Positions 44,423 through 53,009 of a stretch of DNA of 64,000 nt are shown here, piece by piece. The stretch is from Paraflavitalea pollutisoli (GTDB lineage Bacteria > Bacteroidota > Bacteroidia > Chitinophagales > Chitinophagaceae), in assembly GCF_029360705.1 (NCBI RefSeq), contig NZ_JARKMX010000001.1, positions 558,001 to 622,000 on the forward strand. Reading direction: 5' to 3'. Each line of letters begins with the position of its first letter. The stretch's first letter is position 1. The notes beneath the pieces were generated by a model. It was not told the origin of the DNA and searched no databases. It worked only from the letters and a program-made list of their open reading frames with translations. The translations under genes and the position numbers were made by a program.

Positions 44423-45136
44423 ATGAAGTTCAATCCTAAGAAGAAAAAACCTGGACATCGACCACCTTCTCAAGCCGGACATCATTGGGTTATGAAAAAA
44501 GATGGTACAGGGTATTGGCGGAAGAACAATACCAATCGTCCGCTGAATGCAGCCATGCAGGCAAGTGCCGCCCATACAGCCGTCACCAATGAGGCTGCCA
44601 AAAGAGTGGCGGCCCGGCTATTACCAGTTACTTCCTGTTTGAATACCGGAAGTCTGATCACGAAGATGGCCGGAGCATTCAAAAAATCGCTTTTACAGTA
44701 CGGCGAAATGAACTACGATCATCTGCGTAAGCTCGATTTTCAGCCCGACGATTACACGTTCTCTAAATTGGCGAAAGGACATCTCCAGGAGCATATCGAA
44801 AACGGTCGCCTTCACCTGAGTATTACTGTTGGGGGAAAAAGTGTGACGAAACACAGCAAACTACCCACCGGCTATTGGGTTGAGTTGATCCTGCTGTGGG
44901 GTGATCCGGGTAGTGATAAGGAGCTGCGTGTAGATAGTATCACTTCTGATACCTACAGGTTTGATGAAGGTAAGGGGGCTTATACTAATTGCCTGCTCGC
45001 CATCGACCTGCCCGAGCGGCAGGCCTGGATGGCGATGGTGAAAGTGACTTGTAGCGGTAATGATGTGGAAAGCTCGCCAAAGTACAATGCTATGAAGGTT
45101 TTACGTGTTGGGCATGGATATACTATGCTAAAGTGA
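44423..45136 (+). CDS. Orphan protein of unknown function
   Basis: Protein of 237 residues, no recognised domain, no signal peptide or membrane segment. The N-terminus is basic and aromatic (FNPKKKKPGHRPPSQAGHH, then KKDGTGYWRKNNTNRP). It continues as an Ala-rich helical stretch (AAMQASAAHTAVTNEAAKRVAARL) and a beta-rich C-terminal half (LHLSITVGGKSV, YWVELILLWGD). The layout loosely recalls a Bacteroidota family of small hypothetical proteins with a KxGxG(Y/F) N-terminus, but I cannot name it. An ATG five codons upstream is possible. The gene ends 2 bp from the convergent GHL10-amidase gene. The 11-bp-period repeat lies upstream. Confidence 0.6.
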   Translation: MKFNPKKKKPGHRPPSQAGHHWVMKKDGTGYWRKNNTNRPLNAAMQASAAHTAVTNEAAKRVAARLLPVTSCLNTGSLITKMAGAFKKSLLQYGEMNYDHLRKLDFQPDDYTFSKLAKGHLQEHIENGRLHLSITVGGKSVTKHSKLPTGYWVELILLWGDPGSDKELRVDSITSDTYRFDEGKGAYTNCLLAIDLPERQAWMAMVKVTCSGNDVESSPKYNAMKVLRVGHGYTMLK

Positions 45137-45138
45137 CT

Positions 45139-47205
45139 TTAATTCAATATTTGTTTGACCCTTGTTTTGATGTATCCGTTCTGCAAATACTGGTAGAGGT
45201 TTTTGCCCGGGCAATCGGTTTTCGTCGAATGGTCTTTGTGCGAAGCGATGGTCTCAAAAGGCAGATCATATTTTTTCACACACCAGGCGATGAGTTGTGT
45301 CAGCGCTTCCAGCTGTTTTTTAGGTACTTCCTGTGTCTCAAAATTGCCCAGACAGGAAATGAGCAGGTGACCGGCGGGATCGTACTCTGTAGCGGTTTCT
45401 CCTACTGTGTACACATCTCTTCCTTCATAGATGGTGCCATCAGGTGCGATGAGAAAGTGGTAAGGAATATCCGTCCAGTTCCTGTCTTTGCCCATACCCC
45501 AGGTTTGTACATTCTTAATGTGTTTTGCTGCATCCTTGGTGGAGTCGAAAAAGGTGCCTTCGTGGTGAATGGTCAATTGTACGGGCTTGTGCGTGCGAAA
45601 GGGTTTCGCGGCAGCCGCCTGCCATCCCGCGCGGGGCACGATGATGGCAGACGTATTGATAAATTTGATCGTATTCTCTATTTCCTTAAAAGCGCTTTCA
45701 TTGCCGTTACGGTCTACCGCCGTCACCACGATATGGGAAGGCAGGTTTTTGTCGGCGGGTAGTTCCAGTACCGTCGAGCGGTCTTTGCGGTTCATGATCT
45801 GGTATTTCCAGTATTCTTTGCCCAGGCGGTCTTTGTATTTGGCATATACGACGTAGTGGAACACATCTTTGTCATCGGCATGTGTCCAGCTGACTTTGAT
45901 GCTGGCGCCCAATTGATCGATCGTGACGTTGGGCGACTCGGGAGCCTTGTTGTCGAGCCAGGGGCTGGCGGGCACCAGGGCCTGCTGCTTATAAGGACCT
46001 GTAATGATCCCTTTAGTCATGGACGGACTTTGCGTAAGCTGCGAAATGCTCCAATGAATGGCGCCGACGCTGTTGGGGACCATGGCGCGGGTGGTCAGTA
46101 TCTGTCCGATGATCTCATTGACATTGCGCACACTGGTATCGGTGCCTACGTTCATGCCGGGCCACAGGTGGCGGTTTTCGGTATTTTCCCCGGCCCACCA
46201 TCCCAGCAGGATGGGGAAGCTTTGTTGCAGGCGGCTAATGGGCCAATAGAGTTGTGGTGAGAAATAATCGATCCAGCCCTTGTTGAGCCAAAGCTTCGCA
46301 TCCGCATACAATACATTGTATTGATCGAAACCGGCAACGTATTCCGGATAGCCGGGCCGCCAGATGCCGAAGGGACTCAGTCCAAATTTTACGTGTTTCT
46401 TTTCTGCCTTGATCTCTTTATACAATCTTTCGATGAACGCATTTACCGCGTTGCGGCGATAGTCGCCCCGGTCGAGTTTACCACCACCGGCCTTGTACGC
46501 GGCGTAGCTGGCGCTATCCGGAAAGTCGGCGCCTTCGTTATAATCCGGGTAAGGGTAGAAATAATCGTCGAAGTGGACACCGTCGATGTCATACCGTTTT
46601 ACGATATCCATGACTACGGCTGCTGAATGGTCTTGTGTGCCCTTCAGGGCGGGGTCAAACCACCAGTAATTGCCTTGCTTCAGCTTGACGACCAGTTCGG
46701 GTTTCTTTTTGACGATGGAACTGTCGGATACCGGTCCGCCAACGGTATGGTGTGCCCGATAGGGGTTGAGCCATACGTGCAGTTCGATACCGCGGTCATG
46801 GGCTTCTTCTACCCAAAATTGAAGCGGGTCGTAATAGGGACTCGGTGCTTTGCCCTGGGTGCCGGTGAGGTAATAGGACCAGGGCTCCAGTGAACTTTGG
46901 TACAGGGCATCGGCCTGCGGCCTTACCTGGAATATGACGGCGTTGAAGTTATTGGTCTTGAGGTAATCAAGCAGGGCAATGGCTTCTTTTTTCTGTTGAT
47001 CGACGGGTATGCCTGGTTTGCTGGGCCAGTTGATGTTGGCGACGGTGGCGACCCACGCGGCGCGGAATTCCCGCGCAGCTTTGGGACCAGTGGCAGGCGT
47101 AGCCGTAGAGGCGGGTTGCTGCGCTTGCTTTTTAGTGGCCGAGCAGGCTGCGATCGATGCAATCAACAGCAGGGTGCAGGAAATGGATAGAATGTTCTTG
47201 AGCAT
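45139..47205 (-). CDS. GHL10 glycosidase-like / N-acetylmuramoyl-L-alanine amidase fusion lipoprotein
   Basis: Lipoprotein of 688 residues (signal ending LIASIAAC, Cys21). A GHL10 domain (PF02638, about 45-370) shows REFRAAWVATVANINWPSKP, FNAVIFQVRPQADALY, YDIDGVHFDDYFYPYP and YFSPQLYWPISR. A fibronectin-III-like segment follows (about 415-510, PNVTIDQLGASIKVSWTHAD). The C-terminal Amidase_2/PGRP domain (about 525-688) has likely zinc ligands in LTIHHEGTF (His near 543), the SHKDHST segment (near 652) and KTDCPG. The amidase should cut the peptide stem from muramic acid. GHL10 enzymes are thought to act on glycans, including peptidoglycan. It probably remodels or recycles cell wall, anchored in the envelope. 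Confidence 0.93.
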   Translation of the reverse strand: MLKNILSISCTLLLIASIAACSATKKQAQQPASTATPATGPKAAREFRAAWVATVANINWPSKPGIPVDQQKKEAIALLDYLKTNNFNAVIFQVRPQADALYQSSLEPWSYYLTGTQGKAPSPYYDPLQFWVEEAHDRGIELHVWLNPYRAHHTVGGPVSDSSIVKKKPELVVKLKQGNYWWFDPALKGTQDHSAAVVMDIVKRYDIDGVHFDDYFYPYPDYNEGADFPDSASYAAYKAGGGKLDRGDYRRNAVNAFIERLYKEIKAEKKHVKFGLSPFGIWRPGYPEYVAGFDQYNVLYADAKLWLNKGWIDYFSPQLYWPISRLQQSFPILLGWWAGENTENRHLWPGMNVGTDTSVRNVNEIIGQILTTRAMVPNSVGAIHWSISQLTQSPSMTKGIITGPYKQQALVPASPWLDNKAPESPNVTIDQLGASIKVSWTHADDKDVFHYVVYAKYKDRLGKEYWKYQIMNRKDRSTVLELPADKNLPSHIVVTAVDRNGNESAFKEIENTIKFINTSAIIVPRAGWQAAAAKPFRTHKPVQLTIHHEGTFFDSTKDAAKHIKNVQTWGMGKDRNWTDIPYHFLIAPDGTIYEGRDVYTVGETATEYDPAGHLLISCLGNFETQEVPKKQLEALTQLIAWCVKKYDLPFETIASHKDHSTKTDCPGKNLYQYLQNGYIKTRVKQILN

Positions 47206-47446
47206 GTTGCTGTATTATAATGGCGGTTGATGGTAAAGGATTAAAGATACACGCGGCGCCAGATGAAAGTATACACGGGCACTTAAAATCCAATAAACTT
47301 TTGGGATTGTTGCGGGATTCGTCTGCCTGGTGCCGGTGTGCAAATGTTTTGTGTGGTACTCTTGTCAATAACCGGCAGCGGAACGTATCTGTCCAGGCAG
47401 GCGACTCCAGGGAAACGCGCTATTTTCGCAGAATCAAAGTAATCAA

Positions 47447-48169
47447 ATGGCTCAAAAAAAGTTGCCGGCCAGTGCCAGCTTTGCCGACCGCGTGATCTAT
47501 TTCAATAAGCATGTTCATTTCGATGGTAAGCTGCCCAAAGGGATACGCATCATGAATCCGTTTCAGGAAGATCCCAACATCCTGCCTCTTTCTTCCATCT
47601 TTTACAAGAAGTTTTACGACGATCATCAACCGCGTCACCTGATCCTGGGCATCAATCCGGGCCGGTTTGGTGGCGGCGTAACCGGTATTCCTTTTACCGA
47701 TACGAAGCGATTGAAAAAAGAGTGTGGTATTCCCTATGAAGGCAAAGAAACGCATGAACCCTCTTCGGTATTTGTGTATGAGATGATCGAGGCTTTTGGC
47801 GGCGTAGAGAAATTCTATGGGCAGATGTATATCAACTCCATGAGCCCCTTGGGGTTTACTTCGGTAGCGCCGAATGGAAAAGAGGTCAACTACAATTATT
47901 ACGACAGCGCGGCGCTGACGGATGCTGTGTATGATTTCATAGTGGATAATATCCGCAAACAGATTGCGCTGGGCGTGAAGACCGATGTGTGTTTTTGTTT
48001 TGGCACCGGCAAGAATGAAAAGTTTCTCCGCCAGTTGAATGACAAGGAACACTTCTTTGGGAAGATCGTAGCGCTGGAGCATCCGCGCTTTATCGTGCAG
48101 TATAAATCAAAATCGAAGCAGCTGTACATCGATAAGTACCTGTCGGCCTTTCAGGAGGTCATGGGGTGA
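47447..48169 (+). CDS. SMUG2-like uracil-DNA glycosylase superfamily protein (DUF4918)
   Basis: Protein of 240 residues in the uracil-DNA glycosylase superfamily. Motif 1 is ILGINPGRFGGGVTGIPFTD, a SMUG-type GxNPG(x)FG water-activating loop. A second conserved region is YINSMSPLGFTS, and the distal loop is ALEHPRFIVQYKSKSKQ, where SMUG1 has HPSPR. This matches the bacterial SMUG2 subgroup. Expected reaction: excision of uracil or its oxidised forms from DNA, starting base-excision repair. It stands alone and is divergent from the GHL10-amidase gene. Its end is 6 bp from the convergent Crp/Fnr gene. A TATTTTCG near the start is one mismatch from a -7 element. Confidence 0.85.
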   Translation: MAQKKLPASASFADRVIYFNKHVHFDGKLPKGIRIMNPFQEDPNILPLSSIFYKKFYDDHQPRHLILGINPGRFGGGVTGIPFTDTKRLKKECGIPYEGKETHEPSSVFVYEMIEAFGGVEKFYGQMYINSMSPLGFTSVAPNGKEVNYNYYDSAALTDAVYDFIVDNIRKQIALGVKTDVCFCFGTGKNEKFLRQLNDKEHFFGKIVALEHPRFIVQYKSKSKQLYIDKYLSAFQEVMG

Positions 48170-48175
48170 ATTCAT

Positions 48176-48805
48176 CTACGCTTCCTCAAACCGCCGCAAC
48201 AGTTTCTCTATTTCCTGGCTGCTGATCGAGAGTTCGAGTTCTTCGGGAGGCGTAAATTGCCTTTCCTTCAACTGTTTCAGGGAGCGATTGAGGCTGCGCA
48301 CCGTGATCGCCATATAATCTGCCAGGTCTTGTTTGGACAGCGGTAATTCCTCGTGCGAAAAGAGCGACAATAGTTTCAATACCGAGTATTCAACGGGATA
48401 CAATTGCTGGTAAGATACCCTGATGGCCAGCTGACTGACGCGGGTAGCCAGCTCTTTCAGCATGACCCGGTTAAAATCTTTGTTGGTATCGATCAGTTGC
48501 CAGAAGGTATACTTATCGGCTTTGTATAAAGTGAGCTCGGTCAGGGCATCTACATTGCTCAAAATAGGAGCATCCCGCAACAGCTCCAGTTCGCCGATGA
48601 TCTCTCCTTCTCCGAAAAATTCGAGGATATAGTCTTTGCCATTGTCTTCCGTGATATAACATTTGGCAATACCCCTGCTGATGAAATAAACATGATGGGC
48701 GCGCTCGTCCTGTTTGAATAGTTGTTTGCCCGGCGGTACCGTCAGCATTTGCATATCCGGCAATTGCTTGATGAGCTGCAGGAATTCCTGGTTGGTCCTA
48801 ATCAT
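48176..48805 (-). CDS. Crp/Fnr-family transcriptional regulator
   Basis: Regulator of 209 residues with a cyclic-nucleotide-binding-like domain (about 20-125, LTVPPGKQLFKQDERAHHVYF, DYILEFFGEGEIIGELELL) and a C-terminal Crp-type winged helix (about 140-209, PLSKQDLADYMAITVRSLNRSLKQL). The frame extends 28 codons upstream and contains another ATG at 48847. That extension runs through the dyad at 48813-48826 and into the adenosine deaminase promoter, so 48805 is chosen. It is divergent from the exported adenosine deaminase, with a perfect GGGAC/GTCCC dyad between them, so autoregulation and control of the deaminase are likely. Confidence 0.9.
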   Translation of the reverse strand: MIRTNQEFLQLIKQLPDMQMLTVPPGKQLFKQDERAHHVYFISRGIAKCYITEDNGKDYILEFFGEGEIIGELELLRDAPILSNVDALTELTLYKADKYTFWQLIDTNKDFNRVMLKELATRVSQLAIRVSYQQLYPVEYSVLKLLSLFSHEELPLSKQDLADYMAITVRSLNRSLKQLKERQFTPPEELELSISSQEIEKLLRRFEEA

Positions 48806-48812
48806 AGTGGTC

Positions 48813-48826
48813 GGGACAAATGTCCC
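48813..48826. promoter_or_regulatory. Crp/Fnr-type dyad between regulator and deaminase genes
   Basis: GGGACAAATGTCCC: 5-bp arms and 4-nt centre, 7 bp upstream of the regulator's ATG. Its centre lies about 41-43 bp upstream of the transcription start predicted from the deaminase -7 element, the usual class II activator position. Confidence 0.6.
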
Positions 48827-48847
48827 ATCTTTTTTTGGAGCGGCCAT

Positions 48848-48855
48848 TATTTTTG
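48848..48855 (+). promoter_or_regulatory. Bacteroidota -7 element of adenosine deaminase gene
   Basis: TATTTTTG matches TAnnTTTG. Transcription would start near 48860-48863, leaving too short a leader for ATG 48866 and favouring ATG 48875. Confidence 0.55.
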
Positions 48856-48874
48856 CGGAGAAATTATGCGTGTA

Positions 48875-49960
48875 ATGAAAACAACCCATGGGTGCCCGGT
48901 GATTACTTCCCTGATCATGGTATCCTTATTATTCCCCCTCTTTTCAATGGCTCAGATAAAAGACAGCTCGGTGGCAGGACTGCCCAAAGTAGAACTGCAT
49001 CACCACCTCGACTGCTCCCTGAGTTATGCTGTCGTCAAGCAGCTCGATCCTACGGTGACCTACGAAGCCTGGCGTCGTGATTTTGTAGCGCCCGCCAAAT
49101 GTATGGACCTGGCCGATTATATCTCCCGCGCCATCAAAGCGGTAAACCTGATGCAGACCGAAGAGCAGCTCAGGTTGGTGACCCTCGATGTAATACGCCA
49201 ATTAAAGCACGACCAGGTGATCTATGCCGAAATACGTTTTGCGCCTTTGCTGCACCTGCAACAAGGATTGACGCCGGCGCAGGTGGTGAAAACGGTGAAT
49301 GACGCAGTAACGGAAGGCATGCGTGAAACAGGCATTGAAGTAGGCGTGATCCTCTGTACGCTGCGGCACTACTCGGCTGATCAGAGTATGCAGACGGTGC
49401 AACTGGTGGAGCGGTTTAAGGGAACGCATATCGTAGGTTTTGATATCGCGGCCGATGAAGCAGGTTTTCCGATCACGAATCATATTGCGTCTTTTGACTA
49501 TGCCCATCAAAAAGGCATTCCCTGTACGGCACATGCCGGTGAGGCCAAAGGAGCATCCAGTGTGTGGGAAACCTTACAATATTTCAAGCCCAGCCGGATC
49601 GGTCACGGGGTACGCAGTACGGAAGATGAAGCGCTGATGCGCCACCTCAAAAAGGAAGGGATTCACCTGGAGGTATGCCTGACCAGCAATATTCAAACAG
49701 CCATTTACGATAGGCTCGAAAACCATACGGTTAATAAGATCTATGCGTCGGGAGTATCGATGAGTATCAATACCGATGCTCGTACCATCTCGGACGTAAC
49801 GCTGTCTTCGGAATATACCTTGCTGGAACAACTATTTGGCTGGAAAAAGGATCGCTTCCTGCGTTGTAACCTGGAAGCCATCGATCATGCCTTTACCAAT
49901 GAAGCGACGAAGGAAAAGATCCGGCAACAGTTGAAGGCGGCTTATTCCCCCTCCTCATAG
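48875..49960 (+). CDS. Exported adenosine deaminase
   Basis: Adenosine/adenine deaminase-fold protein of 361 residues with a signal peptide (about 1-27, ending LFPLFSMAQ), so it should act in the periplasm rather than the cytoplasm. The metal-binding and catalytic residues of the A_deaminase family are present: His42/His44 in VELHHHLDCS, His and Glu in CTAHAGEAKG, His in SRIGHGVRSTED, and the final Asp in SINTDARTISDVTLSSEY. Expected reaction: adenosine to inosine plus ammonia, perhaps scavenging extracellular nucleosides. ATG 48866 is the alternative start. A Crp/Fnr gene is divergent and a terminator follows. Confidence 0.92.
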   Translation: MKTTHGCPVITSLIMVSLLFPLFSMAQIKDSSVAGLPKVELHHHLDCSLSYAVVKQLDPTVTYEAWRRDFVAPAKCMDLADYISRAIKAVNLMQTEEQLRLVTLDVIRQLKHDQVIYAEIRFAPLLHLQQGLTPAQVVKTVNDAVTEGMRETGIEVGVILCTLRHYSADQSMQTVQLVERFKGTHIVGFDIAADEAGFPITNHIASFDYAHQKGIPCTAHAGEAKGASSVWETLQYFKPSRIGHGVRSTEDEALMRHLKKEGIHLEVCLTSNIQTAIYDRLENHTVNKIYASGVSMSINTDARTISDVTLSSEYTLLEQLFGWKKDRFLRCNLEAIDHAFTNEATKEKIRQQLKAAYSPSS

Positions 49961-49992
49961 CCATGAATGAATGAATGATAATCAGCGCCGTT

Positions 49993-50028
49993 GAAAAGGC
50001 CGCCCCCGGGTGGCCTTTTCTGTTTTTT
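49993..50028 (+). terminator. Terminator after adenosine deaminase
   Basis: Inverted repeat gaaaaggccgccc / gggtggccttttc (one wobble pair), 2-nt centre, then TGTTTTTT. The rest of the gap to 50252 holds nothing recognisable. Confidence 0.85.
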
Positions 50029-50252
50029 GGCGCGTAGGGTTGAACCCGTGATTAGTTGTAACTTCAGGCAACGGGCTGTCCATGCCACCTCAACGCTTCC
50101 TTCCATCCGGATCGGTCTGCCATTTCCAGGGCAGATGCTGCATTTCTCTGTTCAATTGATTGATTCTTAGCTGACCACCTGACGCAGGTCATGGTTTGAC
50201 TGGTAGGAATTGAACAATTTTACCCATAGAATTATTATCAACTTAAATCGTC

Positions 50253-51674
50253 ATGATGAAAATTGAACAGATCTATACGGGATGTCTTGCACAAGGTGCT
50301 TATTATATCCAATCGGGTACCGAGGCCGCTGTTATCGATCCGTTGCGGGAAATTCAACCCTATATCACCAAGGCGGCGGCCAACGGCGCCACCATCAAGT
50401 ATATTTTTGAGACGCATTTTCATGCCGATTTTGTGTCGGGCCATATCGACCTGGCAAAAGCAACAGGCGCCACGATCGTGTATGGCCCACTGGCAGCTCC
50501 GGCTTTTGCGGCACATATTGCGACCGATGGGGAAGAGTTGAAGCTGGGTGATCTCTCGATCAAGGTATTGCATACCCCCGGTCATACGATGGAATCAGCC
50601 TGCTACCTGTTGTCGGATAAAACGGGTAAGGACATTGCCCTGTTTTCGGGCGATACCCTTTTCATCGGCGACGTAGGACGGCCAGACCTTGCCCAGAAAG
50701 CAGCACACATGACGCAGGAGGAATTGGCGGGTACCTTGTACGATTCTTTGCGCAACAAGATCCTGCCGCTGGCGGATGACATCATCGTATACCCGGCGCA
50801 TGGGGCAGGTTCTGCGTGTGGCAAGAACATGTCGAAAGAAACAACGGACTCGCTGGGTCATCAGAAGTTAACCAACTACGCCTTGCGTGCCAATATGGGC
50901 AGGGAGGAATTTATACGCGAGGTGACCAGGGGGCTGATGCCGCCGCCAGGTTATTTCCCACTCAATGTAAAGATGAACAAAGAAGGGTATGAGAATATTG
51001 CCGATGTGTTGAAACAAGGTACACAGCCGTTGGGTGTCGAGGCATTTGAAGTGGCGGCGAATGAAACCGGTGCTTTGCTGCTCGATACGCGGGCACCCGA
51101 GCTGTTTGCGCAAGGGTTTATTCCCAACTCGGTCAACATTGGTATCGATGGCAGCTTTGCTCCCTGGGTGGGTGCGCTGGTCCCGGATATTCACCAACCC
51201 ATATTGATCATCGCCGATGCCGGCCGTGAAGAAGAAGTGGTGACCCGGCTCGCGCGGGTGGGATATGATCATTCGATTGGCTACCTGCAAGGTGGCATCG
51301 ACGCGTGGAAACAGGCCGGAAAAGAGATCGATTCGATCACCAGTATTTCAGCCGACGAACTGGCAGAGCGCCTGGCGAAAGATCCGTCGCTGGCCATTGC
51401 CGATGTGCGGAAAGAAAGTGAATATGTATCTGAACACGTGTCGGGTGCGGAAAACCTGCCGCTGGACTATATCAATGACCAGGTGGCGAAACTGGATAAA
51501 AACAAAACCTATTATATTCATTGTGCCGGAGGCTACCGCTCGATGATCTTTAATTCTATCTTGCGGGCCAGAGGCTTTGATCAACTGATCGATGTGAAAG
51601 GTGGCTTTAAAGCGATGAAAGATAGCGGCCGTTTTACGATCACCGATTACGTTTGTCCTACGACCATGTTATAA
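50253..51674 (+). CDS. MBL-fold persulfide dioxygenase-like protein with two rhodanese domains
   Basis: Sulfur-metabolism enzyme of 473 residues. The metallo-beta-lactamase domain (about 1-255) has the ETHE1-like ligands [36 protein letters not shown] and [18 protein letters not shown]1 enzymes oxidise glutathione persulfide to sulfite. Two rhodanese domains follow. The first (about 265-365) has Asp-Ala in place of the catalytic Cys ([10 protein letters not shown]) and is probably inactive. The second (about 375-470) keeps HCAGGYRS with the active Cys. A second ATG lies one codon downstream. It is 16 bp from the split YeeE/YedE genes, forming a sulfide/thiosulfate-handling operon. Confidence 0.92.
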   Translation: MMKIEQIYTGCLAQGAYYIQSGTEAAVIDPLREIQPYITKAAANGATIKYIFETHFHADFVSGHIDLAKATGATIVYGPLAAPAFAAHIATDGEELKLGDLSIKVLHTPGHTMESACYLLSDKTGKDIALFSGDTLFIGDVGRPDLAQKAAHMTQEELAGTLYDSLRNKILPLADDIIVYPAHGAGSACGKNMSKETTDSLGHQKLTNYALRANMGREEFIREVTRGLMPPPGYFPLNVKMNKEGYENIADVLKQGTQPLGVEAFEVAANETGALLLDTRAPELFAQGFIPNSVNIGIDGSFAPWVGALVPDIHQPILIIADAGREEEVVTRLARVGYDHSIGYLQGGIDAWKQAGKEIDSITSISADELAERLAKDPSLAIADVRKESEYVSEHVSGAENLPLDYINDQVAKLDKNKTYYIHCAGGYRSMIFNSILRARGFDQLIDVKGGFKAMKDSGRFTITDYVCPTTML

Positions 51675-51690
51675 AAACCTACTTGAATAC

Positions 51691-52263
51691 ATGCATTCAT
51701 TTATCGACTGGATCCGGCAACCCTGGCCCTGGTATGTGGCTGGCCCCTTGATCGGGCTGACAGTACCCGCCCTCTTGTTGCTTGGTAACAAAAACTTCGG
51801 CATCTCCGCCAATCTGCGGCATATCTGCGCGATCTGTCTGCCTGCCAAAATCCCCTTCTTCCAATACAACTGGCGAAAGGAAGTATGGAACCTGGTATTT
51901 GTTGCTGGCATCTTACTGGGCGGGGTGATTGCTGCCGGTTTGCTCAGCAATCCGCAACCCGTGCAGGTAAACCCGCTGTTGGCCAATGACCTGGCGGGGT
52001 ATGGCATCACCAATTACAGCCAGCTGGTGCCGGCTGATCTTTTCAGCTGGGGTCAATTGCTGACTGTGCGTGGATTGTTGATGATGATCGGTGGTGGTTT
52101 CCTGGTTGGCTTCGGTACGCGGTATGCCGGTGGTTGTACCAGCGGCCATGCCATCACCGGCCTCAGTATGTTGCAATGGCCATCCCTGGTGGCGACGATA
52201 TGTTTCATGGTAGGCGGCCTTGTAATGGCCAATTTTATCTTGCCCTTCCTCTTATCTCTATAA
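51691..52263 (+). CDS. YeeE/YedE (TsuA-like) sulfur transporter, first half
   Basis: Membrane protein of 190 residues, the N-terminal half of the Sulf_transp (PF04143) fold encoded separately. About four hydrophobic helices are present. The signature [18 protein letters not shown] carries the conserved Cys in GGCTSGH that passes thiosulfate in TsuA. The start is ATG 51691. It overlaps nothing and is followed after 3 bp by the second half gene, with the MBL-rhodanese gene 16 bp upstream. The two halves should form one transporter for thiosulfate or another reduced sulfur species. Confidence 0.9.
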   Translation: MHSFIDWIRQPWPWYVAGPLIGLTVPALLLLGNKNFGISANLRHICAICLPAKIPFFQYNWRKEVWNLVFVAGILLGGVIAAGLLSNPQPVQVNPLLANDLAGYGITNYSQLVPADLFSWGQLLTVRGLLMMIGGGFLVGFGTRYAGGCTSGHAITGLSMLQWPSLVATICFMVGGLVMANFILPFLLSL

Positions 52264-52266
52264 ACT

Positions 52267-52761
52267 ATGACACCAATGATCGATACGGATTTTGAAATAC
52301 GTACACAGGATACAGGATGTGTGAATGAATCACAACTGACACACAAGTGGTACCACAATATCAAATACCTTATTGTAGGTATCCTGTTTGGGATCGTGTT
52401 TGTAAAAGCGGAGATCATTAGCTGGTTTCGTATCCAGGAGATGTTCCGATTTCAGAGCTTTCATATGTATGGTGTGATCGGGTCTGCCGTGGTAGTAGGT
52501 ATGATCTCGGTGCTGTTGATCAAGCGCTTTAACATCAAAACTATTTACGGAGAGCCGGTGGTGTTCCTGCCTAAAAAGTTTAATAAAGGACAGGTATATG
52601 GCGGTTTGTTGTTCGGACTGGGTTGGGCAATAACGGGCGCTTGTCCGGGGCCGCTATTCGCCCAGATCGGTACAGGTGCGACGGTCATTGTGGTGGTGCT
52701 GCTGAGTGCCGTGGTAGGCACCTGGGTATATGGCCGCTTTAGAGAGCGGTTGCCGCACTAA
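52267..52761 (+). CDS. YeeE/YedE-type sulfur transporter, second half (DUF6691-like)
   Basis: Membrane protein of 164 residues, the second half of the split sulfur transporter. After a polar N-terminus it has four hydrophobic helices: IKYLIVGILFGIVFVKAE, YGVIGSAVVVGMISVLLI, GGLLFGLGWAITGACPGP, and GATVIVVVLLSAVVGTW. The conserved Cys motif GACPGP (Cys near 127) matches the C-terminal half of TsuA-type proteins. It is the last gene of the sulfur operon, closed by a strong terminator. Confidence 0.9.
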   Translation: MTPMIDTDFEIRTQDTGCVNESQLTHKWYHNIKYLIVGILFGIVFVKAEIISWFRIQEMFRFQSFHMYGVIGSAVVVGMISVLLIKRFNIKTIYGEPVVFLPKKFNKGQVYGGLLFGLGWAITGACPGPLFAQIGTGATVIVVVLLSAVVGTWVYGRFRERLPH

Positions 52762-52811
52762 CGTGTACGGTGATCGCATTTGAATATTCTTTCCTGCAGG
52801 AAAAAATAGAT

Positions 52812-52848
52812 AGCCGCCCGGCGCCATGTGCGTCGGGCGGCTTTTTTT
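52812..52848 (+). terminator. Terminator of the sulfur operon
   Basis: Inverted repeat agccgcccggcgc / gcgtcgggcggct (one wobble), 5-nt loop, then seven T residues. Confidence 0.92.
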
Positions 52849-52893
52849 GTCCATGCCTGTGGAATCTGCTCGTGATGAGCCACTTGCACGGTA

Positions 52894-52907
52894 GTAAAAT
52901 ATTTTAC
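52894..52907. promoter_or_regulatory. AT-rich palindrome, possible operator
   Basis: Perfect 14-bp palindrome GTAAAATATTTTAC upstream of the five-gene envelope operon. Confidence 0.35.
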
Positions 52908-52991
52908 CCGGCAACTGTAATATTTTGTTTTTACTGCGACGTAACGGTGTGGGTTGCATGCGGTTGTAAATAAATAATTAGATATTTTCTT

Positions 52992-53009
52992 TGTAACATT
53001 TCTGTAACA
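52992..53009 (+). promoter_or_regulatory. PHO-box-like 11-bp direct repeat
   Basis: TGTAACA TTTC TGTAACA: two identical heptamers 11 bp apart, 80 bp before the ATG of the envelope operon. Spacing and composition resemble PhoB/PhoP boxes, but the consensus in this phylum is not known to me. Confidence 0.4.

Noticed and set aside
48722-48874. N-terminal extension of the adenosine deaminase frame
   Set aside because: It overlaps the divergent Crp/Fnr gene and precedes the likely transcription start; the signal peptide begins at 48875.
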